A stretch of 64,000 nucleotides of DNA from Gemmatimonadaceae bacterium (lineage in GTDB: Bacteria; Latescibacterota; UBA2968; UBA8231), in the NCBI GenBank assembly GCA_026706075.1, contig JAPOZM010000088.1:93724-157723 (forward strand). The letters are read 5' to 3'. This document shows, in pieces, positions 25,656 to 33,870 of the stretch (position 1 is the first letter of the stretch; every line of letters starts with the position of its first letter). The position numbers and the translations under genes are program-made. The notes beneath the pieces are model-generated. The model did not search any database and had not been told where the DNA came from. It worked only from the letters and a program-made list of their open reading frames with translations.

Positions 25656-26408
25656 CTACAGACGCGTCCGAGCCTGCTCGAGCCCCTGCCGGGCGGCTGC
25701 TGACCGAGGATTGACGCGGAGGGCCTTTTCGTACTGGGCAGCCGCCTCCGGCCAGCTCGACTCCTCCGCGAACAGGGCGCCGAGCCCGAGGTAGGCGTCG
25801 AGGGCGTTGATGTTGCTTTCGATGGCGCGCTCGAAGGCCTGACGCGCGCCACCGGTGTCACCGGCCTTGGCCAGGGCCTTGCCGAGAAGGATGGAACTCT
25901 CCGAGTAGCCGGGGTTGGCGGTCACGGCGCGCTCAAAGCAGGCGATGGCACTGTCCAATCGGCCTTCCGCTTGGGCCAGCTCTCCGAGGCGGAGGAGGGC
26001 CAGGGGATGATCCGGCAGGGCACCGAGGGCCAGGTCGAAGGCGGGCCGGGCGCGGGCCGGCCGACCCTGGGCAAGCCACTCGAGGCCGCTATTGTAGTGG
26101 ATGAAGAACAGCTGGCCCCGGTACCGGCGGGCGAGTTGGGACAGCCCTTTCGCCTCGTAGACGGCGGCCAGCCCGTCGAGGGCCTCGACGCTCGAGCTGT
26201 CCTGGCTCAGGGCTCGCCGGAAGCCCTCGGTGGCCCGTTGGAGCCTGCCTTCGGACTGCTGGTGCCGTGCCCAGGCGAGCAACTCGGAAGTGCCGGCCTC
26301 GGCCGGCACTTCCTCCGGTGGACTGCAGGCGGCTGAAAGGCAACAGAAGACGAGGAAAAGGCTGGCGCCCGGTGGCAGGACCCGGGGACTCCTACGGAGG
26401 GAGCTCAC
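25656..26408 (-). CDS. TPR-repeat lipoprotein
   Basis: A 250-residue protein with a lipoprotein signal (SLFLVFCCLSAACS) and about five tetratricopeptide repeats. The clearest are ELLAWARHQQSEGRLQRATE, ALLRLGELAQAEGRLDSAIA, SSILLGKALAKAGDTGGARQ and AYLGLGALFAEESSWPEAAA. Such proteins are docking platforms in the periplasm; no enzymatic motif is present. Start GTG overlaps the previous stop as GTGA, so it is coupled to the unknown charged protein upstream. Confidence 0.8.
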   Translation of the reverse strand: MSSLRRSPRVLPPGASLFLVFCCLSAACSPPEEVPAEAGTSELLAWARHQQSEGRLQRATEGFRRALSQDSSSVEALDGLAAVYEAKGLSQLARRYRGQLFFIHYNSGLEWLAQGRPARARPAFDLALGALPDHPLALLRLGELAQAEGRLDSAIACFERAVTANPGYSESSILLGKALAKAGDTGGARQAFERAIESNINALDAYLGLGALFAEESSWPEAAAQYEKALRVNPRSAAARQGLEQARTRL

Positions 26409-26893
26409 CGCTGCGCGGGGGGCACGACCTGGCCGTCGTAGATCACCTCGCCATTCCGGTCCAGGATCCGGCCGTCCTCGGTGAACTCGTACTTCATCGC
26501 CTGGCCAAGGGTGAGGTGCCGCCTCACCTCGTCCAGATCCCCGTACTTCTCTATGAGCTTCTCGATGGGCCCCTCGAACTCGGTGGCGTGGTACTTCGGC
26601 CGGTCTCTGTCACGTGCCTTCCGTTCCTCTGCGGTCATGATCGGCAGGCGCTCCGCGGCCGGCGTGGTGCGGCCACCCATGGCCTGCCGGCGGCGGTACT
26701 GCTCGTGCCGCTTCTCGGATTCGGAGAGCATCTCCTCCGGCACCGCGCCCAGTCCCGCCCCGCGTTCGACGGAGGCGCTCTCCTGGCGCTTCTGCGCCTC
26801 CTCGGCCTCACGGGCGAATCTCTCCTCTCGCTCGTGGTCCAGATCGATGTCCGTGCCGAGCTTGCGCAGCACGTTCTTCGCCGCTCTGTTCAT
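26405..26893 (-). CDS. Uncharacterised charged protein (162 aa)
   Basis: I do not recognise this family. The protein is soluble, rich in Glu, Arg and Lys, with a probable helical/coiled-coil N-terminal half (REERFAREAEEAQKRQESA) and a more structured C-terminus ending in a short beta-like segment (DGRILDRNGEVIYDGQVV). It lacks a signal peptide or membrane segment. It is the first gene of a run with the TPR lipoprotein and peptidase, facing mreB across a divergent promoter region. Confidence 0.65.
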   Translation of the reverse strand: MNRAAKNVLRKLGTDIDLDHEREERFAREAEEAQKRQESASVERGAGLGAVPEEMLSESEKRHEQYRRRQAMGGRTTPAAERLPIMTAEERKARDRDRPKYHATEFEGPIEKLIEKYGDLDEVRRHLTLGQAMKYEFTEDGRILDRNGEVIYDGQVVPPAQR

Positions 26894-26913
26894 CGCTCTC
26901 TGTTCTCCGTGGA

Positions 26914-26931
26914 CGGGTGATCATTCACCCG
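26914..26931. repeat. Small inverted repeat in the divergent mreB region
   Basis: CGGGTGA and TCACCCG are separated by TCAT, 21 bases upstream of the start of the 162-residue protein gene. It could be an operator or simply a 5' UTR hairpin. Confidence 0.3.
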
Positions 26932-26937
26932 CTTGGA

Positions 26938-26966
26938 AATATAGGCTCAGGTCTGTACCTCAGAAA
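26938..26966 (-). promoter_or_regulatory. Possible promoter for the 26893-24430 run
   Basis: On the minus strand TTTCTG, 17 bases, TATATT. The -10 is good and the -35 poor. Confidence 0.3.
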
Positions 26967-26976
26967 GACGAGACAG

Positions 26977-27006
26977 TGGACATGGCCCCATGGCCACCGC
27001 TACTTT
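26977..27006 (+). promoter_or_regulatory. Possible sigma70 promoter of mreBC
   Basis: TGGACA, 18 bases, TACTTT, ending 55 bases before the mreB ATG. It is the best match in the divergent region on this strand. Confidence 0.4.
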
Positions 27007-27061
27007 ACGCCGACAAGACGCCCGGATTCGGGCAGTCAGGCTTCGACACGGCGGGGTTTGA

Positions 27062-28081
27062 ATGGCGTTCTTTTCCCGGTTCTTCTCAAACGACATCGGC
27101 ATCGATCTGGGCACGGCCAACACCCTGATCTACGTGAAGGGAGAGGGGATCGTGCTCAACGAGCCTTCCATCGTAGCTCGTCAGGTGATGACCAAGAAGG
27201 TCATCGCCGTAGGCCACGAAGCGAAGGAGATGATGGGCCGCGAGAACTCGGAAATCGAGACGATCCGGCCTCTCAAGGACGGCGTCATCGCCGATTTCGA
27301 GGTCACCGAGGAGATGATCCGCGCCTTTATTCGAATGGGAATGAGGAACCGGCTGTTCGTGCGGCCCCGGATTGTCGTCTCCGTGCCTTCCGGCAGCACC
27401 GAGGTCGAAAGACGCGCTGTCCGCAATTCCTGCGAACGCGTCGGAGCCCGCGAGGTTCACCTGCTGAGCGAGCCCATGGCGGCTGCCATCGGCATCGGAC
27501 TGCCCGTGGAGCAGGCCGTTGGATCGATGGTCATCGATGTCGGCGGCGGGACGACCGAGATCGCGGTCATCGCCTTGTCGGGAGTCGTCGCCGCCGAGTC
27601 GATCCGGGTCGCCGGTGACGAGATGGACCGATCCATCGTCGAGTGGGTCCGAAAGAAGTACAACCTGCTCATCGGCCCCCGGTACGCCGAGCAACTGAAG
27701 TTCGAGATCGGCTGCGCCATGCCGCTCGATCCCGAGGAGGAGGCGCCCGTCCGGGGCCGGGATCTCGTGGAGGCGATCCCGAAGATCCAGATCGTCGACT
27801 CGCGGGAGATCCGCGAAGCCCTCGCCGATCCCGTGTCCCAGATCGTCGCCGGAGTCCGCCGAGGGCTGGAGCGCACACCCCCCGAACTGGCGGCCGACAT
27901 TCTCGATCGGGGCATGGTCCTGTCGGGCGGCGGAAGCAAGCTGCGCGGCCTGCGGGAACGCCTGATCGAGGCCACCAGCCTGCCCACCTACCTCGACGAC
28001 GAGGATCCGCTGTCGGCCGTGGTGCGCGGAAACGCCCGAGTCCTCGACGAATTCGAGCGGTATCAGAAGGTCCTCTACTGA
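27062..28081 (+). CDS. mreB: Rod shape-determining protein MreB
   Basis: A 339-residue bacterial actin homologue that forms membrane-bound filaments directing cell-wall elongation. The ATP-binding motifs are evident: GIDLGTANTLIYVKG (phosphate 1), VIDVGGGTTEIAV (phosphate 2), MVLSGGGSKLRGL (adenosine), and the connecting segment LSEPMAAAIGIGLPVEQAVG. The N-terminus is short and begins AFFSRFFSNDIG, as in many MreB proteins with a membrane-binding helix. The gene order mreB-mreC is standard. The organism is therefore probably rod-shaped or elongating. Confidence 0.97.
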   Translation: MAFFSRFFSNDIGIDLGTANTLIYVKGEGIVLNEPSIVARQVMTKKVIAVGHEAKEMMGRENSEIETIRPLKDGVIADFEVTEEMIRAFIRMGMRNRLFVRPRIVVSVPSGSTEVERRAVRNSCERVGAREVHLLSEPMAAAIGIGLPVEQAVGSMVIDVGGGTTEIAVIALSGVVAAESIRVAGDEMDRSIVEWVRKKYNLLIGPRYAEQLKFEIGCAMPLDPEEEAPVRGRDLVEAIPKIQIVDSREIREALADPVSQIVAGVRRGLERTPPELAADILDRGMVLSGGGSKLRGLRERLIEATSLPTYLDDEDPLSAVVRGNARVLDEFERYQKVLY

Positions 28082-28090
28082 GCTTCGTTC

Positions 28091-28873
28091 GTGCTCCAGC
28101 GCCGTCGTGAGTACCTCTGTCTCGGCCTGGTGGTGCTGGCGGCCCTGATGTTGCTGGCTGCGCCTTCCGCCCAACAGGAGAGTCTCGCCCGCAGGCTGCG
28201 CGCGGTCTCTTGGCAAACGGGGCAGTGGATCTTCTCCCGTGTGATCAGCTTCGCCAGGAACCAGCAGCACTCGAGGCACCTTCTCACACAGAACGTGAGG
28301 CTCGCCCTGGAGAACATGCGGCTGCGCGAATCGGCCGAGGAGACCCTGCGCCTGCGGACGGCCCTGGAGTTCCGAGAGCGCAGCGGGATGGGGGACCTGA
28401 CGCCCGCCGAGGTGATCGGCCGGGATCCGGACCAGGGACTCGGGATCCTGATGGTCAACGGCGGGAGGGACTTGGGCTTGCGGGAGAACTGGCCGGTGGT
28501 CACCACGGAGGGTCTTGTCGGCCACCTCCAACAGGTCGACGCCCACAGTTCGGTCGTGCGACTGATCCTCGATGCGAGAGTCGCTGCCCTGGTACACGGC
28601 AGCCGGGCACAGGGCATCGTCTCGCCTCTCCAGGACAACCTCTTCGAGCTCAGTTACGTAGAAGCGAGCAAGGAGGTGTCGGCAGGCGACCGGGTCGTGT
28701 CATCCGGCATGGGCGGGCGGTATCCGAAGGGGATCACCATCGGTCACGTCACCCAGGTCAGCAGGCGGGAGGACAACCCCCTCTTCAAGCAGATCGTCCT
28801 GCAGTCAGATGTCGATTTCCGGGGTCTGGAGGAGGTCTTCATTCTCCGCCCCCCTGCCGAGGAGGGCCGTTGA
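28091..28873 (+). CDS. mreC: Rod shape-determining protein MreC
   Basis: A 260-residue periplasmic protein starting at GTG, 9 bp after mreB. It has one N-terminal membrane anchor (LCLGLVVLAALMLLAAPSA), a coiled coil around residues 60-100 (LLTQNVRLALENMRLRESAE), then the two beta-barrel domains typical of MreC. These include VIGRDPDQGLGILMVNGG, LVGHLQQVDAHSSVVRLI and the late segment DRVVSSGMGGRYPKGITIG. It links the MreB filament to the elongation synthases. mreD, mrdA and rodA do not follow. Confidence 0.93.
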   Translation: MLQRRREYLCLGLVVLAALMLLAAPSAQQESLARRLRAVSWQTGQWIFSRVISFARNQQHSRHLLTQNVRLALENMRLRESAEETLRLRTALEFRERSGMGDLTPAEVIGRDPDQGLGILMVNGGRDLGLRENWPVVTTEGLVGHLQQVDAHSSVVRLILDARVAALVHGSRAQGIVSPLQDNLFELSYVEASKEVSAGDRVVSSGMGGRYPKGITIGHVTQVSRREDNPLFKQIVLQSDVDFRGLEEVFILRPPAEEGR

Positions 28874-28897
28874 CAACCCCCGGGGTGGTGGTTATTA
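28869..28897 (+). promoter_or_regulatory. Consensus sigma70 promoter for the HU gene
   Basis: A perfect TTGACA, 17 bases, TATTAT. The -35 overlaps the mreC stop. The expected start of transcription is near 28904, leaving about 128 bases of leader before the HU start, which contains a GTGCGC/GCGCAC stem. This also rules out the ATG at 28896, which lies inside the -10 element. Confidence 0.75.
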
Positions 28898-29031
28898 TGG
28901 CAGGGCTGTCAAGTGCGCGTAAGCGTCTGGCGCACAAGCGGAAGCGCCGAGCCGAGCCGGCCCCGGCAGGGCGCTCGAAGGCGGGGCTGCAGCCGGCCGG
29001 GGCATTCGACCGTGAACGAGAGGGGGCGGCC

Positions 29032-29364
29032 TTGACCAAGGCTGATATCGTCCGCCGGATCGCCCAAGGCACGGGGCTGACGAAGACCGACACGGGCGCA
29101 GTCGTGGACGGCTTCATCGAAGCCGTGGTGGAGGCTCTCCAAAAGGGCGAGCACATCGAGATCCGGGGATTCGGTACCTTCAAGTCGGTCAGCCGGGCCC
29201 CCCGGACGGGGCGCAATCCCCGCACCGGCGCTGAGGTCCGGATCTCTCGCCGCAAGGCCCCCGTATTCAAACCATCCAAGGAACTGCGCGCTCGAGTCGG
29301 AGCCGACGGAAATCCAGAAGGAGCGGAAAAGGATGCCGTGTGGAAGGAAGAGAAAGCGGCATAA
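29032..29364 (+). CDS. HU/IHF-family DNA-binding protein
   Basis: A 110-residue nucleoid protein. Translation from the TTG at 29032 (GAGAGGGGG just upstream) gives TKADIVRRIAQGTGLTKTDT, the exact start of HU proteins, and includes the beta-arm segment EIRGFGTFKSVSRAPRTGRNPRTGA with the conserved G-R-N-P. It bends DNA non-specifically. The C-terminus is about 15 residues longer than E. coli HU. An in-frame ATG upstream would add a very basic 45-residue extension but overlaps the promoter. Confidence 0.93.
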   Translation: MTKADIVRRIAQGTGLTKTDTGAVVDGFIEAVVEALQKGEHIEIRGFGTFKSVSRAPRTGRNPRTGAEVRISRRKAPVFKPSKELRARVGADGNPEGAEKDAVWKEEKAA

Positions 29365-29428
29365 GATCAACACCCACAAGCGCAAGAAGCGCCTGCGCAA
29401 GAACCGTCACAAGAAGCGCGACCTCTAG
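29333..29428 (+). CDS. Tiny basic ribosomal protein of the AURKAIP1/COX24 (bS22-like) family
   Basis: A 31-residue frame that overlaps the end of the HU gene by 32 bp in another frame. Its AAGGAG ribosome-binding site is 9 bases before the ATG. The product begins MPCGRKRKRHKINTHKRKKR and ends RLRKNRHKKRDL, with the K-R-x-K-R-x-x-K-x-x-x-R-K-x-R/H-K-x-R pattern of the small COX24 domain (bS22 of mycobacterial ribosomes, human AURKAIP1/mS38). It is too short for routine gene callers. It probably binds the small-subunit decoding region. Assignment rests on composition, motif and ribosome-binding site. Confidence 0.8.
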   Translation: MPCGRKRKRHKINTHKRKKRLRKNRHKKRDL

Positions 29429-29482
29429 GTTCGGGTTCGCCGGCGGGCAGGCTGTAACTGACCGCCGTGCGCAGGAGAGCGT

Positions 29483-29559
29483 GAGCTATTAGCTCAGCTG
29501 GATAGAGCGCTTGCCTCCGGAGCAAGAGGTCACAGGTTCGAATCCTGTATAGCTCACCA
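29483..29559 (+). tRNA. tRNA-Arg (anticodon CCG)
   Basis: Complete cloverleaf: acceptor arms GAGCTAT and ATAGCTC, D-stem GCTC/GAGC, anticodon stem CTTGC/GCAAG with loop CTCCGGA, T-loop TTCGAAT, discriminator A and encoded CCA. It decodes CGG. Confidence 0.95.
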
Positions 29560-29567
29560 TCGCCGGT

Positions 29568-29644
<77 letters not shown>

Positions 29645-29756
29645 TTATTTCGCACGTCCGGCAGGCCTCCGGACTCTCAGGAGTCCCCAGAGGCCCGCAC
29701 GAAGCCGCAGTGGGCGCCCGGGTCTCTCCGACCCGATGTTGACCCATGCCTCGCGT

Positions 29757-29834
29757 CGGGGTGTAGCGCAGTCCGGTTAGCGCACCTGCTTCGGGAGCAG
29801 GGGGTCGGCGGTTCGAATCCGCCCACCCCGACCA
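29757..29834 (+). tRNA. tRNA-Pro (anticodon CGG)
   Basis: Acceptor arms CGGGGTG and CACCCCG, anticodon stem CCTGC/GCAGG with loop TTCGGGA, T-loop TTCGAAT and encoded CCA. It decodes CCG. The 112-bp spacer from the previous tRNA has a GGACTC/GAGTCC hairpin (29672-29687), perhaps a processing element. Confidence 0.95.
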
Positions 29835-29905
29835 TCCCTCCACGGATCCACGGATCGGCCCCCGGAAGCGGACCCCCCCGGGGGCCGATCGCCTTGCCCC
29901 CACCT

Positions 29906-30859
29906 ATGTCCCTCCGTACCCGAAGTGTCGTCATCGTCGGCCCCACCGCCGTGGGCAAGACCGAGCTGGCCCTCGACCTGGCGGAGTCCATGGGGGGAGA
30001 GATCGTCTCCATCGATTCTCGCCAGATCTACCGGGAGCTGGACATCGGAACCGCCAAGCCGAGTGCCCGACAGCGACGGCGGGTCCGCCATCACATGGTC
30101 GACCTCATCGGGCCCGGCCAGGCCCTAAGTGCGGGACTCTTCGGGGCAGCTGCGAGAGCCACGGTCGAGAGTCTCGAGGCCAGCGGCCGCACATCACTTC
30201 TGGTGGGTGGGTCCGGGCTGTACCTGACCGCCACCATCGACGGTCTGTTCGTTGCGCCACAGCCGGACTCCGCCCTTCGGGAGAGGCTTGCCATCCGACT
30301 GCGGGAGCACGGAACCACCGCCCTGTACGACGACTTGCGGCGGCGGGACCCGGCGGCCGCCAGTGAGATCGAGCCCGGCGATGGAGTCCGCATACTCCGG
30401 GCGCTCGAGCTGACCTTGGCCGACGGCCGCCAGCGGGCGGAGAGGTGGGAGACGGACGGCGGCCACGGCTTGAGGGCCATGCCGCTGATGCTCTGTCTCA
30501 CCCGGACCCGGGACAGCCTGTACCGGCGGATCGACAAGAGGACCGTGGAGATGTTCGAAGCGGGGTGGCCCCAGGAGGTGCAGAGGTTGCTGGAGAAGGG
30601 CTTGGCCCCCGGCGCCGCGGGACTGCAGAGCCTGGGATATGCCGAGATCCTGGAGCACCTGGCCGGCGGCCTTCCGCAGAACCGGGCGATCGAAGCCATT
30701 CAGCGGCGGACCCGGCGGTTCGCCAAGCGACAGATGACCTGGTTCCGGCGTGACCGACGCCTTCGCTGGCTCGACCTGGACCGGGTGGGCTCCAGCGGGG
30801 CAAGGGATCGGATTCTGCGCCAATGGAAGACCGCCGGGACACTTCCTGATGACAATTGA
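29906..30859 (+). CDS. miaA: tRNA dimethylallyltransferase MiaA
   Basis: A 317-residue enzyme that adds dimethylallyl to N6 of A37 in tRNAs reading UNN codons. P-loop GPTAVGKTELAL, catalytic Asp region IDSRQIYRELDIGTAKPS, LLVGGSGLYLTA and the GLQSLGYAEILEHL segment are canonical, as is the final TRRFAKRQMTWFRRD tRNA-binding stretch. The ATG at 29906 starts just upstream of the P-loop. It lies between two tRNA groups, which may favour coordinated expression but is not proof of it. Confidence 0.96.
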   Translation: MSLRTRSVVIVGPTAVGKTELALDLAESMGGEIVSIDSRQIYRELDIGTAKPSARQRRRVRHHMVDLIGPGQALSAGLFGAAARATVESLEASGRTSLLVGGSGLYLTATIDGLFVAPQPDSALRERLAIRLREHGTTALYDDLRRRDPAAASEIEPGDGVRILRALELTLADGRQRAERWETDGGHGLRAMPLMLCLTRTRDSLYRRIDKRTVEMFEAGWPQEVQRLLEKGLAPGAAGLQSLGYAEILEHLAGGLPQNRAIEAIQRRTRRFAKRQMTWFRRDRRLRWLDLDRVGSSGARDRILRQWKTAGTLPDDN

Positions 30860-30884
30860 CACTGGCACTTAGCACGTTTATCTT
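30856..30884 (+). promoter_or_regulatory. Sigma70 promoter for tRNA-Gly
   Basis: TTGACA, 17 bases, TATCTT, overlapping the miaA stop; start of transcription near 30891, 26 bases before the tRNA. Confidence 0.7.
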
Positions 30885-30916
30885 ACTGCCCACCTCAAGT
30901 GCGGCAGAGGACCGGA

Positions 30917-30991
30917 GCGGGAGTAGTTCAGGGGTAGAACGCAAGCTTCCCAAGCTTGATGTCGCGGGTTCGACTCCCGTCTCCCGCTCCA
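30917..30991 (+). tRNA. tRNA-Gly (anticodon CCC)
   Basis: Acceptor arms GCGGGAG and CTCCCGC, anticodon stem CAAGC/GCTTG with loop TTCCCAA, T-loop TTCGACT, discriminator T and encoded CCA. It decodes GGG. Confidence 0.95.
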
Positions 30992-31123
30992 ATTCCTCTC
31001 CATCCTTCCGGCAGATCCCGTGAACGGCCCACAGCGGCCTCCCGGCTACACGACCCTGCTCACGAACATCCTCCTGCCTCGACGGGAACCTCGAGAGTCT
31101 CTCCGTGGGTATGGGAGGGTTGG

Positions 31124-32473
31124 ATGATCCCGATAAGCGGGGTGGCCCCCGGTTCCCTGGCCGAGCGGGCGGGGTTCGCCGGGGGAGACCGGATCGCCCG
31201 TGTCAACGGTGAGCCGGTGGGGGACCTGATCGACTTTCAGGTGGCCAGCTCGGAGCCCCGGCTTCTGTTCGAGGTCGAGCGGGAGGGCGAGTTGTACGAA
31301 GTGGAGGTGGAGCGCCGGGACGGAGAGTCCCTGGGCTTCGACTTCGAAGAGATGCGCCTCCGGCGATGCAACAACAAGTGCGTGTTCTGCTTCCTTCACC
31401 AGATGCCGGGCGGCATGCGGCGGTCTCTCTACTTCGAAGACGACGACTACCGGCTCTCCTTCCTCCACGGATCCTACGTGACCCTGACCAATGTCAAGGA
31501 GCACGACCTCAAGCGGATCGTCGATCAGGGCCTGACGCCCCAGTACATCTCGGTCCACGCCACCGACCCGGCCCTGAGGCAGCGGCTGCTCGGCCGCAAA
31601 GCGGGCACCGTGCCCATCCTTGAGCGGATTGAGTTCCTGGCTCGCTCGGGGATCGAGATGCACACCCAGATCGTCCTCTGCCCCGGCTGGAACGACGGCG
31701 ACCATCTGGAGCGCACCCTGCGGGATCTGGAGGGCTTCTACCCGTCGGTCCGCTCCGCGGCTCTGGTACCCGTGGGGCTGACGAAGTACCGGCAGCACCT
31801 CCCGGAGTTACGGACCGTGACGCCGGCCACGGCCGAGGTCTACCTGGCAGTTGCCGACCGCTGGGGGGAGCGCTGTGCCCGGGACCTGGGTGAGCGGTTC
31901 GTCTATCCCGGAGACGAGCTGTTCCTGATGGTCGGTCGGCTGCCGCCGCCGGCCGCCTACTACGATGCCTTTCCCCAGATCGAGAACGGAATCGGCATGG
32001 TGCGGACCTTCCTCGACCGCTGGGATCGGGGACGGACGGACCTGCCGAATGACCTGGACAGGCCGCTACACCTCGCCCTGGTCACGGGCCGGTTGGCAAG
32101 CCGGTTCCTGACCCCCATGGTGGATGGCATCGACACCGGCGGCCTCCGGGCCGATGTGGTAGTCGTGGACAACGACTTCTTCGGAACCGGCATCACCGTC
32201 TCCGGGCTCCTCACGGGGAGGGACATCCTCCGCGCCGTGCGCGGAGGGCCGTGGGATCTCGTCGTACTGCCCCCCAACACAGTCAACGGCGAGGGCATGA
32301 CCCTCGACGACATGACCGTACCCCGGATCGAGGCGGATGCGGGCATTCCCGTGACGGTGGGGGAGTACGATCTGGCGGAGACCTTGCTGCGGTGCATCGA
32401 CCGGGAGAATGTGGCCCACGGACGAGGCCGCCAACTCTCGGAGCTCGGATTCTACGTCGGGCGGAACCGGTGA
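31124..32473 (+). CDS. PDZ-DUF512 radical-SAM-like protein
   Basis: A 449-residue protein. Residues 1-70 form a PDZ-like domain (GVAPGSLAERAGFAGGDRI). A cysteine cluster follows near residue 84 (CNNKCVFCFLHQMP), C-x3-C-x2-C like a radical SAM [4Fe-4S] site, then the TIM-like segment QYISVHATDPALRQRLLG. The C-terminal DUF512 domain includes VVVDNDFFGTGITVSGLLTG. Biochemical function is unknown; adjacency to der is common in Firmicutes and other phyla, hinting at ribosome or translation work. The ATG has GGAGG 5 bases upstream. The stop overlaps der as GTGA. Confidence 0.9.
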   Translation: MIPISGVAPGSLAERAGFAGGDRIARVNGEPVGDLIDFQVASSEPRLLFEVEREGELYEVEVERRDGESLGFDFEEMRLRRCNNKCVFCFLHQMPGGMRRSLYFEDDDYRLSFLHGSYVTLTNVKEHDLKRIVDQGLTPQYISVHATDPALRQRLLGRKAGTVPILERIEFLARSGIEMHTQIVLCPGWNDGDHLERTLRDLEGFYPSVRSAALVPVGLTKYRQHLPELRTVTPATAEVYLAVADRWGERCARDLGERFVYPGDELFLMVGRLPPPAAYYDAFPQIENGIGMVRTFLDRWDRGRTDLPNDLDRPLHLALVTGRLASRFLTPMVDGIDTGGLRADVVVVDNDFFGTGITVSGLLTGRDILRAVRGGPWDLVVLPPNTVNGEGMTLDDMTVPRIEADAGIPVTVGEYDLAETLLRCIDRENVAHGRGRQLSELGFYVGRNR

Positions 32474-33870
32474 CGACCTCGGGATCCACCCCGACCGGCA
32501 TCCTCTCCGTGGCGCCGGAAGGTCCCGTCGTTGCCATCGTGGGCCGGCCGAATGTCGGCAAGTCCACCCTCTTCAACCGCCTCACCGGCACCCGGCAGGC
32601 CATCACCGACGATCGTCCCGGCGTCACCCGCGACCGGATCCGCGGCGCCGCTGAGTGGGGTGGGCACCGATTCACTCTCGTGGACACCGGCGGCTACGTC
32701 CCCCGGGGCGACGGCATCGAAGGCCAGGTGCGGCAACAGGCGGAGAAGGCCCTGGAGGAGTCCGACCTCGTCCTGCTTGTCTGCGACGCCATCGAGGGAG
32801 TCGAGGCAGCCGACCGGGATGTGGCCCATCTCTTGCGGCGGAGAGGTGTGCGGTGCCTGCTGGTGGTCAACAAGGTCGATCACCCCGATCCGTACCGTTA
32901 CGACATGGGGGAGTTCTTCGGCCTCGGACTGGGCGACCCCCATCCGGTGTCGGGTGCCACCGGCCGCCGGTCGGGCGACCTGCTCCAGGCGATCGTCTCG
33001 GAGTTCGACGAGCCTGCGTCCCCGGGATCGGATCCCCCGCCCGAGGCGGTGCGCGTGGTCCTCGCCGGCCGCCCGAATGTGGGCAAGTCGACGCTGATCA
33101 ACCGGCTTTGCGGAGAACGGATCTCCATCGTCCACGCGGAACCCGGAACGACGCGCGACTCCACCGACGTCACCGTTCTCCGGGGCGGCCGGCGCTTCGT
33201 CCTCGTCGATACCGCCGGGATCCGCAGGCGCGCGCGGGTGCACGACCCGGTCGAGTACTTCAGCACCCTCCGGGCCTCCCACAGCCTCGAGAGGTCGGAT
33301 GTGGTCGTCGTCCTCCTCGACGCCGTCGAGGGAACCACCGCGCAGGACGCCCGACTCATGAGCCGGGTCATGGAACTCGGACGAGGCATGGTGGTGGCGG
33401 TGAACAAGTGGGACCTCGTGGCCGGGTCCGAAAGGGCCGACATCGACGCCTATCTGGACGGAATGAGACGACGCCATCCCTTTCTCCAGCACTATCCGAT
33501 CCTCACCCTGTCGGCGATGACAGGCCGCCGCGCTGCGGCCTGTCTCGACACCTCGGCCGCCGTGGCCGGCCGCGCCCGCGCCCGGGTGCCCACCCCGAGG
33601 CTGAACCGGTGGCTCCGGGAGGTCACCCGGCGGCTGGCTCCGGGCGGCGCGGGGGAGGTGCGGATCCTCTACGCCGCCCAGACCGGAGTTTCGCCGCCCT
33701 CTTTCGTGCTGTTCTCCAATCACCCGGACCGGATCAGCCCTTCCTACCGCCGCTTCGTGGAGAACAACCTGCGGGAGAGCATCGATCTGGTGGGGACCCC
33801 GGTTCGCATCCACTGGCGAAGCAGGCGCCCAGGCAGGACTCCGGAGCGAAAGGGGGCGGGGCCGGGATGA
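32470..33870 (+). CDS. der: Ribosome biogenesis GTPase Der (EngA)
   Basis: A 466-residue tandem GTPase starting at GTG. Both G domains are intact: VGRPNVGKSTLFNRL with VDTGGY and NKVD in the first, AGRPNVGKSTLINRL with VDTAGI and NKWD in the second. The KH-like C-terminal domain ends with LRESIDLVGTPVRIHWRSR. It assists late assembly of the 50S subunit. Translationally coupled to the DUF512 gene before it and the MerR-type gene after it (ATGA). Confidence 0.97.
   Translation: MTTSGSTPTGILSVAPEGPVVAIVGRPNVGKSTLFNRLTGTRQAITDDRPGVTRDRIRGAAEWGGHRFTLVDTGGYVPRGDGIEGQVRQQAEKALEESDLVLLVCDAIEGVEAADRDVAHLLRRRGVRCLLVVNKVDHPDPYRYDMGEFFGLGLGDPHPVSGATGRRSGDLLQAIVSEFDEPASPGSDPPPEAVRVVLAGRPNVGKSTLINRLCGERISIVHAEPGTTRDSTDVTVLRGGRRFVLVDTAGIRRRARVHDPVEYFSTLRASHSLERSDVVVVLLDAVEGTTAQDARLMSRVMELGRGMVVAVNKWDLVAGSERADIDAYLDGMRRRHPFLQHYPILTLSAMTGRRAAACLDTSAAVAGRARARVPTPRLNRWLREVTRRLAPGGAGEVRILYAAQTGVSPPSFVLFSNHPDRISPSYRRFVENNLRESIDLVGTPVRIHWRSRRPGRTPERKGAGPG

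Noticed and set aside
28896..29031. In-frame ATG that would extend HU by about 45 basic residues
   Set aside because: The ATG overlaps the -10 of a consensus promoter, and HU homologues start at the TTG at 29032.
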